Shown: positions 24,330 to 37,250 of the stretch, in pieces | Layout: each line of letters opens with the position of its first letter | How positions within the stretch are numbered: position 1 is the first letter of the stretch | Origin: Euryodendron excelsum | Lineage: Eukaryota > Streptophyta > Magnoliopsida > Ericales > Pentaphylacaceae | Direction of reading: 5' to 3' | Assembly (NCBI GenBank): GCA_033060915.1 | Contig: CM065381.1 | Location: 32,278,836-32,342,835 of the forward strand | Length of the DNA: 64,000 bases | Position numbers and translations under genes: made by a program | Notes under the pieces: model-generated | Seen by the model: only the letters and a program-made list of their open reading frames with translations | Database searches by the model: none | What the model was told of the DNA's origin: nothing

Positions 24330-25287
24330 ATGGCCAAGACCAAGAGAATCTGCACCTTCCTGCTAAGGCTTATAGCCTTAGGTGCGACCATTGCTGCAGC
24401 TATCGTCATGGTTACTAGCCATGAGAAAGGCAACATGTTTGCTATAACTTTCGAAGCAAAGTACAGTCACACCCTGGCTTTCAAGTAAGCTTCACTTCTT
24501 CTTCGTGTTGGTGAAGTAAATGTGTTACAAGGAGCAATGTTATCATTTGTTTCCATCAAAACAGTTTTATTAGAGACCGAAATGAAATACTCATGAAATA
24601 ATGTTATTCTAGTATTTCTATTGAAACAGATCAATACACAACCAAATGCACCAAAATATAGTGCAATAGATAGTAACAATAAGTTGTGTTGGAACGAATT
24701 TCAAAATTTTCATATTGTAAAATTTTTATTAAGAAAAATGTAAAATAATTTTTATATTATTGGTCAAATCTGAAATGTTTCCGTTTCATACTAGTCAAAA
24801 CAGCACATGGAAATGAAATTTTAACCATTGTTGTTGTAGGTACTTTGTGATAGCAAATGTTATCGGAAGTGTGTACAGCTTTTTGGCTCTTTTTCTTCCT
24901 GCAAAGAGTTTGCTACTGCGATTCGTTGTTGCCTTGGATGTGGTAACTATAAGAAGCATTGCATTGCATGTGTTTGTATACTTACATACACTATATAAGA
25001 GGTTGCACATTGAACCTTAGTAGTATTGAATGATTATAGACTAATGGACTTGGTTGGATTAGGTAATCAGTATGCTACTCACTTCAAGCATATCAGCAGC
25101 GATGGCAATTGCTTATGTGGGAAAGAAAGGAAATTCTTATGCAGGTTGGCTACCCATCTGTGGCCAAGTTGAGAAGTACTGTCACCATGTAGCAGGAGCT
25201 CTAGTTGCAGGCTTTGCCGGAGTCATAATTTACATGGTGCTGGTTCTCTATTCCATTCAAACCGCCCTGAATTCTTCACTTGCGTAA
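24330..25287 (+). CDS. CASPL1C: CASP-like membrane protein (CASPL1C type), three exons
   Basis: Coding exons are 24330-24484, 24840-24942 and 25063-25287, with GT..AG introns (donors GTAAGC and GTAACT; acceptors TTGTAG and GATTAG). Joined they give 160 residues, the usual size of the family. The protein has four membrane spans (about 8-29, 53-72, 79-105, 129-151). The conserved family Arg of span 1 is R13 and the Asp of span 3 is D85. The last extracellular loop has [12 protein letters not shown] with two cysteines (C119, C126). Family knowledge: CASP and CASP-like proteins form plasma-membrane scaffolds; CASPs guide the Casparian strip, while most CASPL1 members have less defined roles. An in-frame ATG at 24315 would add five residues; I chose 24330 because relatives begin MAK. 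The frame is intact and no damage is seen. It is the only cellular gene found here, and the exact paralogue is inferred from memory of the family. Confidence 0.9.
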
Positions 25288-26498
25288 AACAGTACTTTGA
25301 AGGATTCTCAAGTAAATTTTATGCATGACAGTTTTTAGACGACTCCTGCGGAGACTAGAGGCGGATCCAAGTTCCACGGAAGATCATGTGTTTGTGATTA
25401 GTTAGATCAATGATTAATTAAACGTCGATCTTGCCAATTATGCTGAGTTACCCAAATCCTCTTCTAAATGCTATTTATAAGGTTCAACACAATTTTTCTT
25501 TTTCTTTTACCTTTTTAAACATCGAAGGTTGAACACACTATACCTTTCAAATTAATAGGGCAAGATACATACAGATAAATGGTGATAATATAAATGTAAC
25601 ACATATGCCAGCGAGATTTTTTGTTTTTTTTTTTTTTTTTTTGCTTACTGAATATTGCTGTCGGATGAGAAGCAAGAAAAATTTGTTTCCTCCATCCCAA
25701 GCTGTTTCTGTAAAGCAAATTACAAAGCATAGCATGTTAATCCTCTAGTCTCTCTGCCATCTTCTCTCTCTCTCTCAAATAATCCATGAACGTGTAAATC
25801 CTAAAAAATACTTACGCTTCTTATATTTCCACCTTTCTTTGAAATCGTCTTGAGAGCTATGCAGTGTTTGGGAGAACCGAAGTCTTATCTGAGGCTAAAA
25901 TTGTGTGCGCTATTGTTGGACAGCCAATGCAAAAAAATAAAAAAGAAAAAGAAAAACAAAAGTGAAACAGAGTTTTAGCACCAAACAAAAGCCCAAATCA
26001 ATTATGGAACTAACTGTTCAAAATTTATCAATTTCCATATGTTCTGTGTGTCCAAAATTTATCCATGTAGTTATTGAAACCCAGGCTCATTGACTACAGT
26101 AGAAATGGCAGTGGGAAAGTCAAAGATTCTTAGAGAGCATTAAAGGAAATGGCAGACTCATTTTTACTACAAAGGTGTATACGAGAAAAAGATATATGTA
26201 TTGCACAGGTATGTCCTATGACTATTTTTTTTTTTTTTTTTTATCTGAATTTCTTTCTAGATATATATATTGTTTCTTGAGGAGCAACATATACAATTCA
26301 GTAACACTATAAGTTGATGACCTGCTTTCTCTCTCTCAACTCCATTCACAAGAAATTACACAACACTTAAGATTTGGATTCTCTCCCAAATGAAGTAGTT
26401 CCAATCAAACCAAAATGGCCGAGGAAAATGTAGAGAAAATCACTTTCAGAACACCGTTGGAGAACAACTTTTGTGCCGTCATGCTTTTCGGTCTGAAG
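25288..26498. other. 3' flank of the CASP-like gene and intergenic sequence
   Basis: No further gene. Long T runs at 25620-25642 and 26225-26242. The first few hundred bases probably hold the 3' UTR, but no single polyadenylation signal stands out. Confidence 0.5.
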
Positions 26499-27343
26499 TA
26501 GGCCTCGGCATTGGTTCCGGCCAGCAGCCCAACACCATTTTTAAAGTCCAGGCCCAGCCCATGAGCCTAGACATATGAGGTTGCCGGACTTTGTCCATTT
26601 GGGCCTAATTCGAGCCTAAATTTGGGCTAATTTTTCTCAAATAATATATATTTTTAGATAAGTCGTTAATTGTTTCTATTTTATCCTAAAGTAAAAAATT
26701 TAACTCATTCAGTCCACTTTTCTTTCATTTCCCTTAATGTATCTAAGAATCAAACAGATAAATGTTTAATGCGTTTTAATAAAAAGTCAAATAAAGAAAA
26801 ATGATAAAAATAGCAGGTACTTGCTTCATGATATTTTGTATACTATAATTTATATGCATCCGTTTATTATTTTTTTATTTTATAAAAGAATTTCACTTAA
26901 ATTTTGTGACAATTTTTTTTTATGCTATTTGTTCAAGAGCCTGTCATTTCTCTGCTTAGGACCATTTTTTTTTTTTTAGAATAAATAGGAGAGAAAAAAT
27001 AGAGGAGAAAGGAAACATAAGCGAGGAAGAGTAAAATAGGAATTGTTTGTCATAAAATAGGTGTATTAAACAGGTAATTATTAACTAGGAAATACCATTC
27101 AATTTCTTTCAACTATGGGAGAGAAATAAAAAGAATTTAGATCCTTTAAAGTTAAAATTTCGCAGGTAATTGTCATCAAAATAATTTGATAAAATATTTT
27201 AAATTATGCGGTCTTACAATCTAAAAACTTAGGCCAATCCCATGCAACCTGGGGCTTGACTGGGCTGGCCCGACATCTGACTTGTGTTGGGCTAAAGCTC
27301 AATGGACCGGGTCGTGGACCGCGACCAAATTTGCTGAGGCGTA
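26499..27343. mobile_element. Candidate hAT-like non-autonomous element
   Basis: The left end TAGGCCTCGGCATTGG and the right end reversed (TACGCCTCAGCAAATTTGG) are similar, and both are followed inward by GGCCC-rich sequence, as in other plant hAT MITEs. Flanking 8-mers agree only partly (GTCTGAAG and GTTGCAAT). The interior is AT-rich and non-coding. Confidence 0.45.
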
Positions 27344-28754
27344 GTTGCAATATCAATGCTATAGAGGAATAGAGTTCATTACCACTGCAGACACCTCACG
27401 GTTGAGATTTCTACACGTGAGTAATATATATATATATATACACACATATATATGTATTTTTATGTATATTTCTATATGACATGTTTGTTAAATCCTTTTA
27501 GCAGAGCTCATCATTGAGTTTTGAGAAGGTCTCGAGCCTTCGAATCAATGGTCTTGAAGGGAAAAATAAAAATAAAAATAAAAATCAGAGAAGCGTTCTT
27601 TTCATAAAGAATACTCTAGAAGTTCCATTTGTTTCACTAAAACTTTTAAAATTAAAGTTATCGTTGTATTAACGAAGTTTTGGCATCTTCCTTATTTGTA
27701 TGGTATAAGATATTCAACGAATTTATTTCCATGGAAATGCAAGATCAAAGTGGCGGAATGCATTAGGATGGCGTTTACTTGGTAGAATAAGACCTACAAG
27801 ATTAGACTAATGATTTTGTGTCCGGCCTTACTCCGTTTTTGGTTGCATAAAAAGATATCATTATAAGCAATATAGAGAAGGCCATATACACAAGAATAAT
27901 TAATTCAAATATTTAGGATTTGAGGTCAACTTACAAAATTGTTCGTTAAGGGATTTGTAATTTCGAAATTATTGGTCATGGACCTTTTTATTTCCTTATT
28001 CCATCTTACAAAACAAATGGTACACAAAAGACCAAATTAAACCAAGCTAAAAGCTCATATGCATCAAATTATAGGTCCGTCGGTCTCAAGTGGAAACTGC
28101 AACAGAAGTTCAATTTTATTCTAAATCTTGCAAAAAAAAATCATATTTCAATTAATATAGAACTTAAAATTTGAAGTGAAAGAGAATATTTTTAATAAAA
28201 AATTTCAAAGTGTAAAGCAACTCTCCCTTGGAACATTTATCAGAATTTGCTTACCTATACTTCACTGAATAGCTGCGAACTAATAGGAATTTTTTTATAT
28301 AGAGTATTTTTGAAATCTCAAATTCATTCTTATGCTGCAACCCATAACAAGGTGACACCCTATTTTTTTTGGTAATGAAGGTGATACTAGACCATAATGA
28401 TATGATTAAGACTTTAAAAAGCAAAAGTACTTAGCAATATAAACTAATTTATAAGGGAGAATATCAATTGGCGGTTTCTTTATTTCTTACAACAGTGTCA
28501 TTGTTTTGCTATACGAATGTTATTCGAAAACAAATATTTCATCCACATTTTAGTTGAGTTTCATTTTCATTAAATTTAAGCTAGATATGAAAATACATAA
28601 CTAGAATTAAACATGTCTTATAAGAAATCAGGAATTGATTGGGTGTTTGAAATTCTCACATCAATTGAAATTGCTTTAATTCAGATAGTATTCGCTTTTT
28701 GGCCCGTAACGCATCATTGATTAACTCAAACAATTCATCACTGACTATTTATAG
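27344..28754. other. AT-rich intergenic sequence
   Basis: A short (AT)n/(CA)n microsatellite lies at about 27425-27455. No gene or bounded element was recognised. Confidence 0.55.
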
Positions 28755-29006
28755 GAGTGTTCGGATTGTAACTTAAAAATGTCACAAGTTAAAAGCTTAA
28801 ATTAGTTTTAAAAAACCACTAGTTCTAAAATTGACTTTTTCTAAGTAGGAAGCTAAACATAGTTTTAAAAAAAAACTATAATTATAAGTTAAAAGTTTAA
28901 GTTAATTTTAAGAAGTCACTAGTTTTAAAAGTGATTTTTTTAATTAAAAAGCCAAACATAATTTAAAAAAATTATAAACTGTTAAAAAAGACGCATCCTA
29001 ACACTC
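28755..29006. mobile_element. MITE-like element with internal duplication
   Basis: The ends GAGTGTTCGGATTG and, reversed, GAGTGTTAGGATGCG are similar. Inside, a unit of about 110 bases (AGTTAAAAG..TTAAGTTAG..CACTAGTT..AAACATA) occurs twice in tandem. No convincing target duplication was found. Confidence 0.42.
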
Positions 29007-31424
29007 TTGTGATATAACCAAGCAATCGATTCTAATAACTAATACATCGAGAAGTGGAGTGAGCTCAATGATATGTAGTGCCCCATCTATACTTTAGATT
29101 AGGTGTTACACTCACCCTCCTAGACTTTAGTTCTCCACGTACAAAAAATGATTATAACAATAATAAATATAAACTAACAAACCAATAGAAAAAAGATATA
29201 ATCTTGAGGGATAGTTTAATGGAGATAGTTACGAGTTGTAAATCTATGTGTGTTGAATTTGAAACTTGGTAGTCCCTTGGAACTAGGCTGCAAGATGTTT
29301 TGTGAATGTAATTTTGGCATAAATGGCTTGCTTTAACTAGACTGTAAAATTAATTAATTAAGATACGTGTAAGCTGACTTGATAATACTAATTAAAGAAC
29401 AACTTGTTTGAAACTTGGGGAGAGAAAGGAAAAGAAAGGAAAAACCACTATCTGCTTTTCTTTTCTTGTTTAATTCTACTTAAGAAGAAAAAAGAAGAAA
29501 ATGAGAGAAATAAAAGACAAAAGGAAGGAAAATTTTTAAATTACTCTATCTCTTTCTCTCTCTTTTTTTCTTCTATTTTTTTCTCATTTTTTTCACAAAA
29601 TCAAACAAGAAAGGAAAAATAATTTTCCTTCATTTTCTCTTTTCCTCCTTTTCACTTCACTTTTTCTTTCCTCCCTTTTCCTTTCCCAAGTTTCAAATAA
29701 AATATAAAGAAAAAAGGTCAAAAGAAAAAAGGTTCAATAAAATATAAGACAAATTACACAAATCACATTTAAAATTTCTGACTAATACGCTACATACCTC
29801 TTACAATTGAAATATTACATTGACTTTACTTACTTTTGAATTTCTATAACAGATTCCTCGTTCTAGTTAACAGATCATTAGTTGAATAACGCTGGTTGAC
29901 TAAATCAAACTCAAAAAAAATTTAACTGACTAATCTGCCCTTGGTAAGTTAATTAATAAAAATTACATTAATTAATTCTTTGACTAATCACTATACAAAT
30001 TTACCAACAAAAATTCTTTTAACTCTTTTTCTCTCTCTCACATCCTCATAGCAGCACCACATGAACGCTGACCACCACCGCCACCATCATTCCGCAACCA
30101 AAAATCCCAAACCTTACCATCACTACTCTTTTCCTTTTTTTCTCTTTCATTGTCAACTCAAACGCCACAGCTATCATCACCTTTATGAACCTACCAGTGA
30201 TTCACATGACCAAAATAGACCCACACGTAGACAAACCTTCGTCACGGACGGCCGACCCACCACCACTTCCACCAAGTCATAAGCCACACAACACACAAAT
30301 ACAAGCCCAAATCAATTTTCAAAATAAGCAACACAGACCCATACCCAAATCAATATGCCATGGAACAACAAACCCGATCGCCCGTCACCACCCACGGAAC
30401 CATCATTGGTAACCAATCGCCCATCAAAATCATCACTACCTATAAGTCTTTCCTACCCTAAAAGACCAATCATTGCAAAATATTTGCAAATTCCATCTTT
30501 GTCATGAACCCAACCCAAGATTTGTCACCTTAAAGTATAAAGAAGACTTGCGATTTGGGGGTGCAATTTGGTTAGGCCATGGTGGGGGTGTGGGCTGGTT
30601 CGGGGATGATGCACTGGTGATGGGAACAACGATGGATGGGTCGAAGGCAATAAGAGTGACAGTGGCCAGCAGACGGCTACTTCAGCAATCAAGAGGCTGT
30701 GGGCTCTCTCTCTCTCTATATATGTGTGTGTTGTGTATATTGTGTGTTTATATATTTATATATAAATATATTCACACATCTTTTTTATATATATATATAT
30801 ATATATATGTCTAGATTAGGTTTATAAAGGGCGAGTACTGATAGGGTTAAGGGAAGATAGAGATATGAAGATTGAGGGAAAAGAGGTTGCGGGAGTTATC
30901 AGAAGACATAAAAATAAAGATAGAGATGGGCTATATAGATAAAAATGGATGAGAGTGAGATTGAGGGATAGGATGACCAGCGGTGGAGAGAAAGTAGGGA
31001 TGGCAATATACTGAGAAAAAATGAAAGTCTGTTCCATTTAAGGCGAGGATGAAAGATATAAAATGAGGATGGAGGCAAGGATGGATGTTGAAATGAAAAT
31101 TCATGCGGTGATGAACTCAATTCTTCCCCCGGCTTCCCCTGCTTTTAGTAATTTTTTATTTTTTTAGTGTGCTAGTGCTAACATCATTACATTTTGTATT
31201 GATTGGTGCTCAACTTATATTTAATATTTTTTTAATGTTGTTTGTTGAATGGCCTTTTAACTTATTATTTTAAGCTTTAATTTTTTTATAATATAATAAC
31301 ACTATTTTGATGTATATATTTTTCAAAATGCTATATCTTGGGCTATATCTTAATGTGATATATTTTAGGCTATATTTTTAACGTGATATTTTAGGCTATA
31401 TCTTTCAAAATGCAAGAAGCACAA
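29007..31424. other. Intergenic sequence with low-complexity tracts and an (AT)n microsatellite
   Basis: GA/CT-rich blocks (29415-29700, 30840-31030), a (CT)n-(TG)n-(AT)n cluster at 30704-30808, and a short repeated GGCTATAT motif near 31330-31400. Open frames at 30061-30412 and 30473-30814 are His/Pro- or Gly-rich by composition and have no domain. The junction with the Athila pol remnant is near 31425. Confidence 0.55.
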
Positions 31425-33247
31425 GAGAGTTTAGAAGGTTCACTTCCCATATATCTTCACACTCTCCTGGTTGTCTGCCCGCATTGAACATGTTAAGCTC
31501 AACGGTCATGTTGCCAAAGGACTACTTTAATAGACCTCCCCTTACATGAATAATAGCAACCCACGTAGCTAGGAAGGATCTACCTAGAATGACCAGAATA
31601 TGATTTTGAGCATTGGGATCCGCTACCAGTTAGGTATTTAAAACTATAAAATTTGCCGAGTAGTAAAACTTTTTGACTTGTACCAAGACATCCTCCACCA
31701 TACCCTTAGGGGTCTTAATGGATCTATCCGCTAGTTGGAGTGTGATTCTAGTCGGTTTAAGCTCACCTAATCTTAGTTGCTCATACACTAAGTATGGCAA
31801 CTTCATACTAAACCCTAAATTAATAAGGCAACCTTCTATTCTTTGGTTTCCTATAACACAAGTGATCGTGGAACATCCCGAGTCCTTGTATTTGGGAGGT
31901 GTCGTAATTTGAACAACGGAGTTCACATCTTGTGCAATAAAAGCGTTATCTCTCACATTCAACTTCCTCTTAATGATGCAAAGTTCTTTCAAGAATTTAA
32001 CATAAGATGGAATTTGCTTAACGACTTCTAAGAGAGGAAAATTGATCTTGACTTGCTTAAAGATTTCATAAATCTCGTAACTCAAAGGATGGTTTTTAGG
32101 CTTGGCTAAACGATGAGGGAAAGAGGCATGGACTAATGTCTGACGTTCTTCCCTCAAGGTATCATCAACCTTACCCATAGACTCTCTCTTTTCTTTCTCA
32201 CTCTTCTTTTTTTTTTCTTTCTCATTCTTGCCTTCTTTCTTAGTCTTGTCTTTCTTACTTGGTTCTTTCTCACTCGCTTCCTCTATAGGCTCTCTCTCTC
32301 TCTCTCTCTCTTAGAAATTACCCTCCCTTGTCCTCAAGTGTCTCCCCAACTACCCTAGGGGTGTCTTCCCTAGCCTTAGGCTCCTTGAGAAGAATGGTTT
32401 TATCAATTATCTTTCTACTCCTTAAAGTAGTGATGGCTTGAACTTGTTCATGATTAGATTATGGTTCAGCAATGGTTTCGGTTGCATGAACATGTCTTGA
32501 TAGGTTAGGTTGAGGTTGAGCAAGTAATTTACCATTTTCGGTGATGGACAAATCTTGAGTTAAAAGAGTCAATTGACTCTTTATATCATTGAGGGTTTGG
32601 CCTTATTGTTCTAAATTTTTGTCCACCCTAGAGTTCACTCCCCCTTGGCTATACATGAATTGTTAGAGAGTGTCCTATAGTAACCTCTTGTGAAGGGGTT
32701 GGTAGGTATTGGTTGGAGCTTGTGTTAGAGGTTGAGGTGTACGATATTGGTGTTGTGGTGGGTGAAATTGTTGTGGGGGTTGATATTGTGCTGGTAGTAG
32801 TGCTTGACTTGGTAAAGAATAGGAGAAGGTTGATATTGGGAAGACACCCCCTCATTCCTCTAATTAAAATTGGGATGATTCTTCTACCTCAGATTGTAAG
32901 TAGAGGAGTAAGGGTTCCCATGACCTTACCCCCCTTGGCTATTATACGGTTTGGTGTATTGGCCAATCACATTGACTTGACCTTAAAGTGCCTCCCTAAA
33001 AACTTGAATTGTGGGACAATCATTTGTCCCATAATCAATGTGCCCACACACTGCGCACAACATCTCACAACTAGACTTATTTGGTACACTAGGCCCACTA
33101 ACAACAACATTGGCCTTAGCTAGTTCATAAGACTCAACTTTCCTAGTTAACAATGGCAACTTGGTATTGACATCCTCAAGCTCTCTCAATGTTAACTTAC
33201 CTCCTCCTTGTGGGTTCAACCTAGAATTAGGGTATTAGGTTCCCGTG
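31425..33247 (-). pseudogene. Athila gag zinc-finger region and aspartic protease
   Basis: From 33219 the minus strand reads NPQGGGKLTLRELED, then a knuckle with CAVCGHIDYGTNDCP, the C-terminal part of Athila gag. A disrupted linker follows, containing CT/poly-Lys-coding low complexity (32190-32320). The open stretch 32178-31630 has FPHRLAKPK, IPSYVKFLKEL, ITPP.KDSGCSTITCVIGN and the protease site INLGFSMKLP. The family active site is DLGAS, so the catalytic Asp is now Asn. Past a stop at about 31630 the frame continues through ILGRSFLATW and FGNMTVELN to about 31425. No RT follows. Confidence 0.82.
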
Positions 33248-33828
33248 TGTTAGTCTAGGTGACAACCGAAGAAGGGTGGTGAATTAGGTTTAAACAATAA
33301 TTCAACAAATAATTTTAGATTTAAAAAATTCTAACTAAATATTCAAATAAATATTAATCAACCAGTAATATGTTGTAAATAAATGCAAGTAATTCAAACT
33401 ATAAAGTAAAGGAGATAGAGAGAGGAGAATACGACACCAAGATTTATCATGGTTCGACTTCAACTCCAAAGTCTACGTCCACTCTCCAAGACTCCTTCAT
33501 TGAGATTTTTCTCCACTATATCCAAATCGTAGATACAGGCCACTAGTCTTTTAACCCAGGCACTAGTCCTTCTTTACAACTAGTTTTTTGTTTTTATTTT
33601 TTTGTTTTTACAGATGCTAGTCACACACCCCTCCAACTAGTTTTTGTGTATGTGCTGGTGTAAGCACCCCATTTTTGCCTGCTCAACAATCTCCGGCCCT
33701 ACCGGGCTTAGTTTTCCAAAATCACAACACATGCAAGCTCAAGACGAGCCATTCGATCTCCAATCTAATGAACTTGTCGCTTCTCGGGCCCACAAGGATC
33801 CGCTGGAGCCTTAAGCACCATTATTCTA

Positions 33829-34165
33829 GGCAATTTTCCAGACCGGACGGTTCCGGAAACCAACGCCATCCAGGTAGCTTCCCGGGATCGGGCGATCTTG
33901 GGGACCAACACCTCATCAAAATTTCAGACGGTTCACTTCTGGCGCCTGCTAGCCCGCCAATATAGAATGTCCGTCATTTGGTAGCTCTCCGAGACCGGGT
34001 GTTCTCGGAGACCAACATCACCCTTCCAGGTAGCTTTCTGGGACAAGGTGTTCTCAAGAACCAATACCACCCCTACAGGTAGCTTTTTAAGAACGGGCGT
34101 TCTTAGAGACCAACACCACACAGGTAGTTTTCCGAGACCGGGCGGTCTCGAAAACCAACACCTAG
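33829..34165 (+). repeat. Hairpin-forming minisatellite at the start of giant LTR A
   Basis: About six units of 43-49 bases, each with GTAGCTTTCCGAGACCGG followed by its partial complement (CGGTCTCGGAAACCAACACC), so every unit can fold on itself. One interval (33917-33978) breaks the array. Confidence 0.75.
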
Positions 34166-34639
34166 GTCAACACCGGTGCCTGCTAGCCCAACTCGGTGAA
34201 AAATGACCAAACTTACCCCTTGGGCCTCCAGGCACGTTTTAGGAAAGTTTAAAATCCCTCAAAATGATAAGTCCATCCTTCCAGAATGTTTTCAAATCAT
34301 TAGGCATCTCCCGCACGCCATTTGGTCCAAATCCGGTCCTATTCCAGCTCACTCTGTCAAAATGGCCATTTTGCCCCTTAACGCCTCGGCACGGCACAAA
34401 CCCCGTTGAACAGTAAAAGACTCTCTCAAAACCATCCCTGAACAACCCTACACGCCTAACACAATATACCAGACCATTCCTGACCATTTCCAGCCAACCC
34501 CGGTCAAAATGATCGTTTTGCCCTTGGAAGCCCAAAAATGCCCCGAAACAGCATTGGCCTTAGGATTTCGAGCGGAGGGTTCCACCTCACATCCCTGTTT
34601 AACCCAAGGAACACCCTACGACACTAAACTCACATGACT

Positions 34640-35100
34640 CGATAAAGGTTCCCTGGAGCGTCTCACAAATGCTCCACCTAAATTATCTTTTCCCCCGACT
34701 CCCTGATTATAACGCACCGTCAGCCGACTTGAGAAATGCGTAAATCAGGGAATTCTCGAAAACTCGTCCATAGATCTTTCCATTGATACGGTTCGATCGA
34801 ATAGATCACTTCCCGAAGCCCTCCATCGTACGATGCGAAAACTATAACTTTCAGCAACCCTTGGAGCGTCTCGTAGACGCTTCGCCGAGGTTGACTTTTT
34901 CTTCGATTCCCTAATCAAAACGCACCGTCAAACAACTTGAGAAATATGTAAATTTGGGAATTCCAGAAAGTATTTCCAGAGTATTTTCCATTGGTATGGT
35001 CCAATCGAATAGATCGCTTCTCGAAGGCCTCGATCACACGAAACGAAGACAGCCACTTTCGAACACCTGCAAAGCGTATCATAGACGCTCCGCGAAAGTG
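34640..35100 (+). repeat. Tandem duplication of about 220 bp in U3 of giant LTR A
   Basis: Two diverged copies share GGAGCGTCTC, AACGCACCGTCA, ACTTGAGAAAT, TTCGATCGAATAGATC-like and CTCGATCA/CTCCATCG landmarks. GGAGCGTCTC..GACGCTCC pairs are palindromic. The same arrangement is found in copy B. Confidence 0.6.
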
Positions 35101-35458
35101 TCCTTTTTGGCACACTTCCCAAGACAATATCACTCACCTCCAAACATAATTCAAACTTTTCGAAAATGTGAAAGCTCATCGGAAGCACTAGGAGAACATC
35201 CCGAGTGCGACCGGTTCCCCCAGAACTTTCCCGATTGACTTAATTATCGAGGCAAAGTTTGGACGAACCTTCCCAGTGATGGAGCGTATGTTACATGCGC
35301 TCAAATTTTGATCAGATCGACCAACTTTCGATCAACGGTCGAGATTTAACCAGTACACAGGGTGCCACGTGTTATTCTGGCAATGGAACAATACCTGCGC
35401 ATGTCCTACATGAGCAAGGCCAAAATTTGGCCATACGCAAGGCCTGTTCCAGATTGCC

Positions 35459-35466
35459 TATAAATA
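35459..35466 (+). promoter_or_regulatory. TATA box in giant LTR copy A
   Basis: TATAAATA about 1.8 kb into the LTR. The same box occupies the equivalent place in copy B, which supports a real U3/R boundary just downstream. Confidence 0.6.
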
Positions 35467-36869
35467 AAGGCCTTCCCCCTTGCATATTTCAAGTCCGAAA
35501 TTGATACGAAACTTTGCTAAAATCACTCCAAAACCTCGAATCTCCATATATATTCTCCCCCTCCAACACTTAGGCTAGATTATACCCCTCCTAAGCCTAT
35601 ACACTCCACATACAAGGCCCCCTACACACTTATACACTCCACACTAGCCTCTTAAGCCTTCTTGAAGTCACTCAAGCTTCAATCAAGACCTCCATTGAAG
35701 ACTACAAATGTATTGAAGGCAAAAGGTGGTATTCCTTTTACATTTATGTTCTCCCCCACTCTTCTCTTCTCTCTCCTAGCCTACTTAGGCTATTCTCTAT
35801 TTTAACCCCCATCTTCAACCCCTCTTTCTTGCATGCTTGAGCCAAGAGGGCTCTTAGATCATGCCTAGAGGAAAGCAAGTGAGAGCCACCGTGTAGGGGG
35901 ACCTCTCACTAGCCTACTTTAAGATGGTATGGCCTAAGAGCCCCTTGGTTATGTGGTGTAGCCTAAAAGCCTTGTATGTAAATCATGACCCTTTGCATAT
36001 TGCTATTTTGATCATGTCTTGTGTGCTTGACTTCATTTTATGTTTATTATCATGCTCCACAATACTTATATTCCTCTTAATTTTAGGCCATTTCCAAGCT
36101 CTATATTTCTTTCAAAAATTGTTCCAAGAGTTGGCCCCTTGAAGTCTAGGATGAGACCTTAGGAGTTATGCCTTAGAAAATCCCTCACAACCCCCTAATT
36201 CATACTTTTGCATCATTGTATTTCAACTTGCGTGAAAATTGCTTTCAAACTCTCTAATATTCAAGGTTTCCATTCTCTTAAATTTAGTGGTCGAAATGGT
36301 CCTATGGAACCCTCTCTTAAGTGGTCTCCCTTTATATTGGCCATAGGAGCTCTAAATTGTTAGAATGGTTCCATTTTCTCTTTATGATCGCCTAAGAATG
36401 ATGTTCAAGATCTATGATTTCTATGGTTCCTATTCTCTCAAGTTTAGTGGTTGGAATGGCCCCAGGGAATCCTTTCTTGAGTGGTCTCCCTTTTGTTAGC
36501 CATATGAACCCTCTCTTGATGGAATGGTTCCCTTTAAAAATGATTTTCAAAATCCTCCTCCAAAAATGATTTCAAAAATGCACTCTCTCCATCTTTGCAT
36601 CAAAAATGATCTTCCAAAAATTATCATCATTATGTTGAATTTTGACCCCTTATACTGTTGTCAAGAGATTGGTTATAATTGCCATAAGGAAACCTTACTT
36701 AGCATGGTCTCCAATCACCAACCATATAAACCATACTCTTGGCTAGAGTCAAAATTTTCATGGAAATGATCTTCATAAAGATTGCCAACCAAAGTCCATT
36801 GCATATCACGTTTTGTTTTCAAAACTCTTTTCAAGAATGCATCAAAACAACTTTCAAGACCATTCTCCA

Positions 36870-37250
36870 ATCTAACCTTAGGATAACTTGGCCTTAGTTG
36901 GCCAACTCTAAGTTAACTTGACCCTAGTTACCAAACCCTAGGTTAACTTGACCTTAGTAGCCTAACCCTAGGTTAACTTGACCCTAGTTATCTAACCCTA
37001 GGCTAACTTGACCCTAGTTATCAAACCCTAGGTTAACTTGACCCTAGTTACCTAACCCTAGGTTAACTTGACCCTAGTAGCCTAACTCTAGGTTAACTTG
37101 ACCCTAGTTATCTAACCCTAGGCTAACTTGACCCTAGTTACCAAACCCTAGGTTAACTTGACCCTAGTTACCTCACCTTAGGTTAACTTAACCCTAGTTA
37201 GTTAACCCTATGTCTTCTTAACCTTAGATCAACCTAACCTAAGTTAGTTA
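36870..37250 (+). repeat. 30-bp minisatellite with telomere-like core
   Basis: About a dozen units of the type CCCTAGGTTAACTTGACCCT followed by AGTTACCTAA. CTAACCCTA resembles the plant telomere unit CCCTAAA but differs from it. The matching array in copy B (about 59780-60080) is shorter and more diverged. Confidence 0.8.

Noticed and set aside
26414..26500. Short open start MAEENVEKITF… with a MLFGLK string recalling an RT motif
   Set aside because: It stops after a few dozen codons and has no other RT motif; the match is chance.
30061..30412. His/Pro/Thr-rich open frames
   Set aside because: Low-complexity composition, two overlapping frames of equal quality, no domain.
33829..34165. Regular repeats resembling a CRISPR array
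   Set aside because: Units are contiguous without unique spacers, diverged, and lie inside an LTR of a plant element; it is a minisatellite.
34203..35504. Several 60-100 codon open frames on both strands in the giant LTR
   Set aside because: None has a domain, and the copy at 58326-63146 does not preserve them as a set; they are chance frames in GC-richer LTR sequence.
36870..37250. Interstitial telomere
   Set aside because: The unit is 30 bp with only a CTAACCCTA core; it is not the CCCTAAA plant telomere repeat and it recurs inside the other copy of the same LTR.
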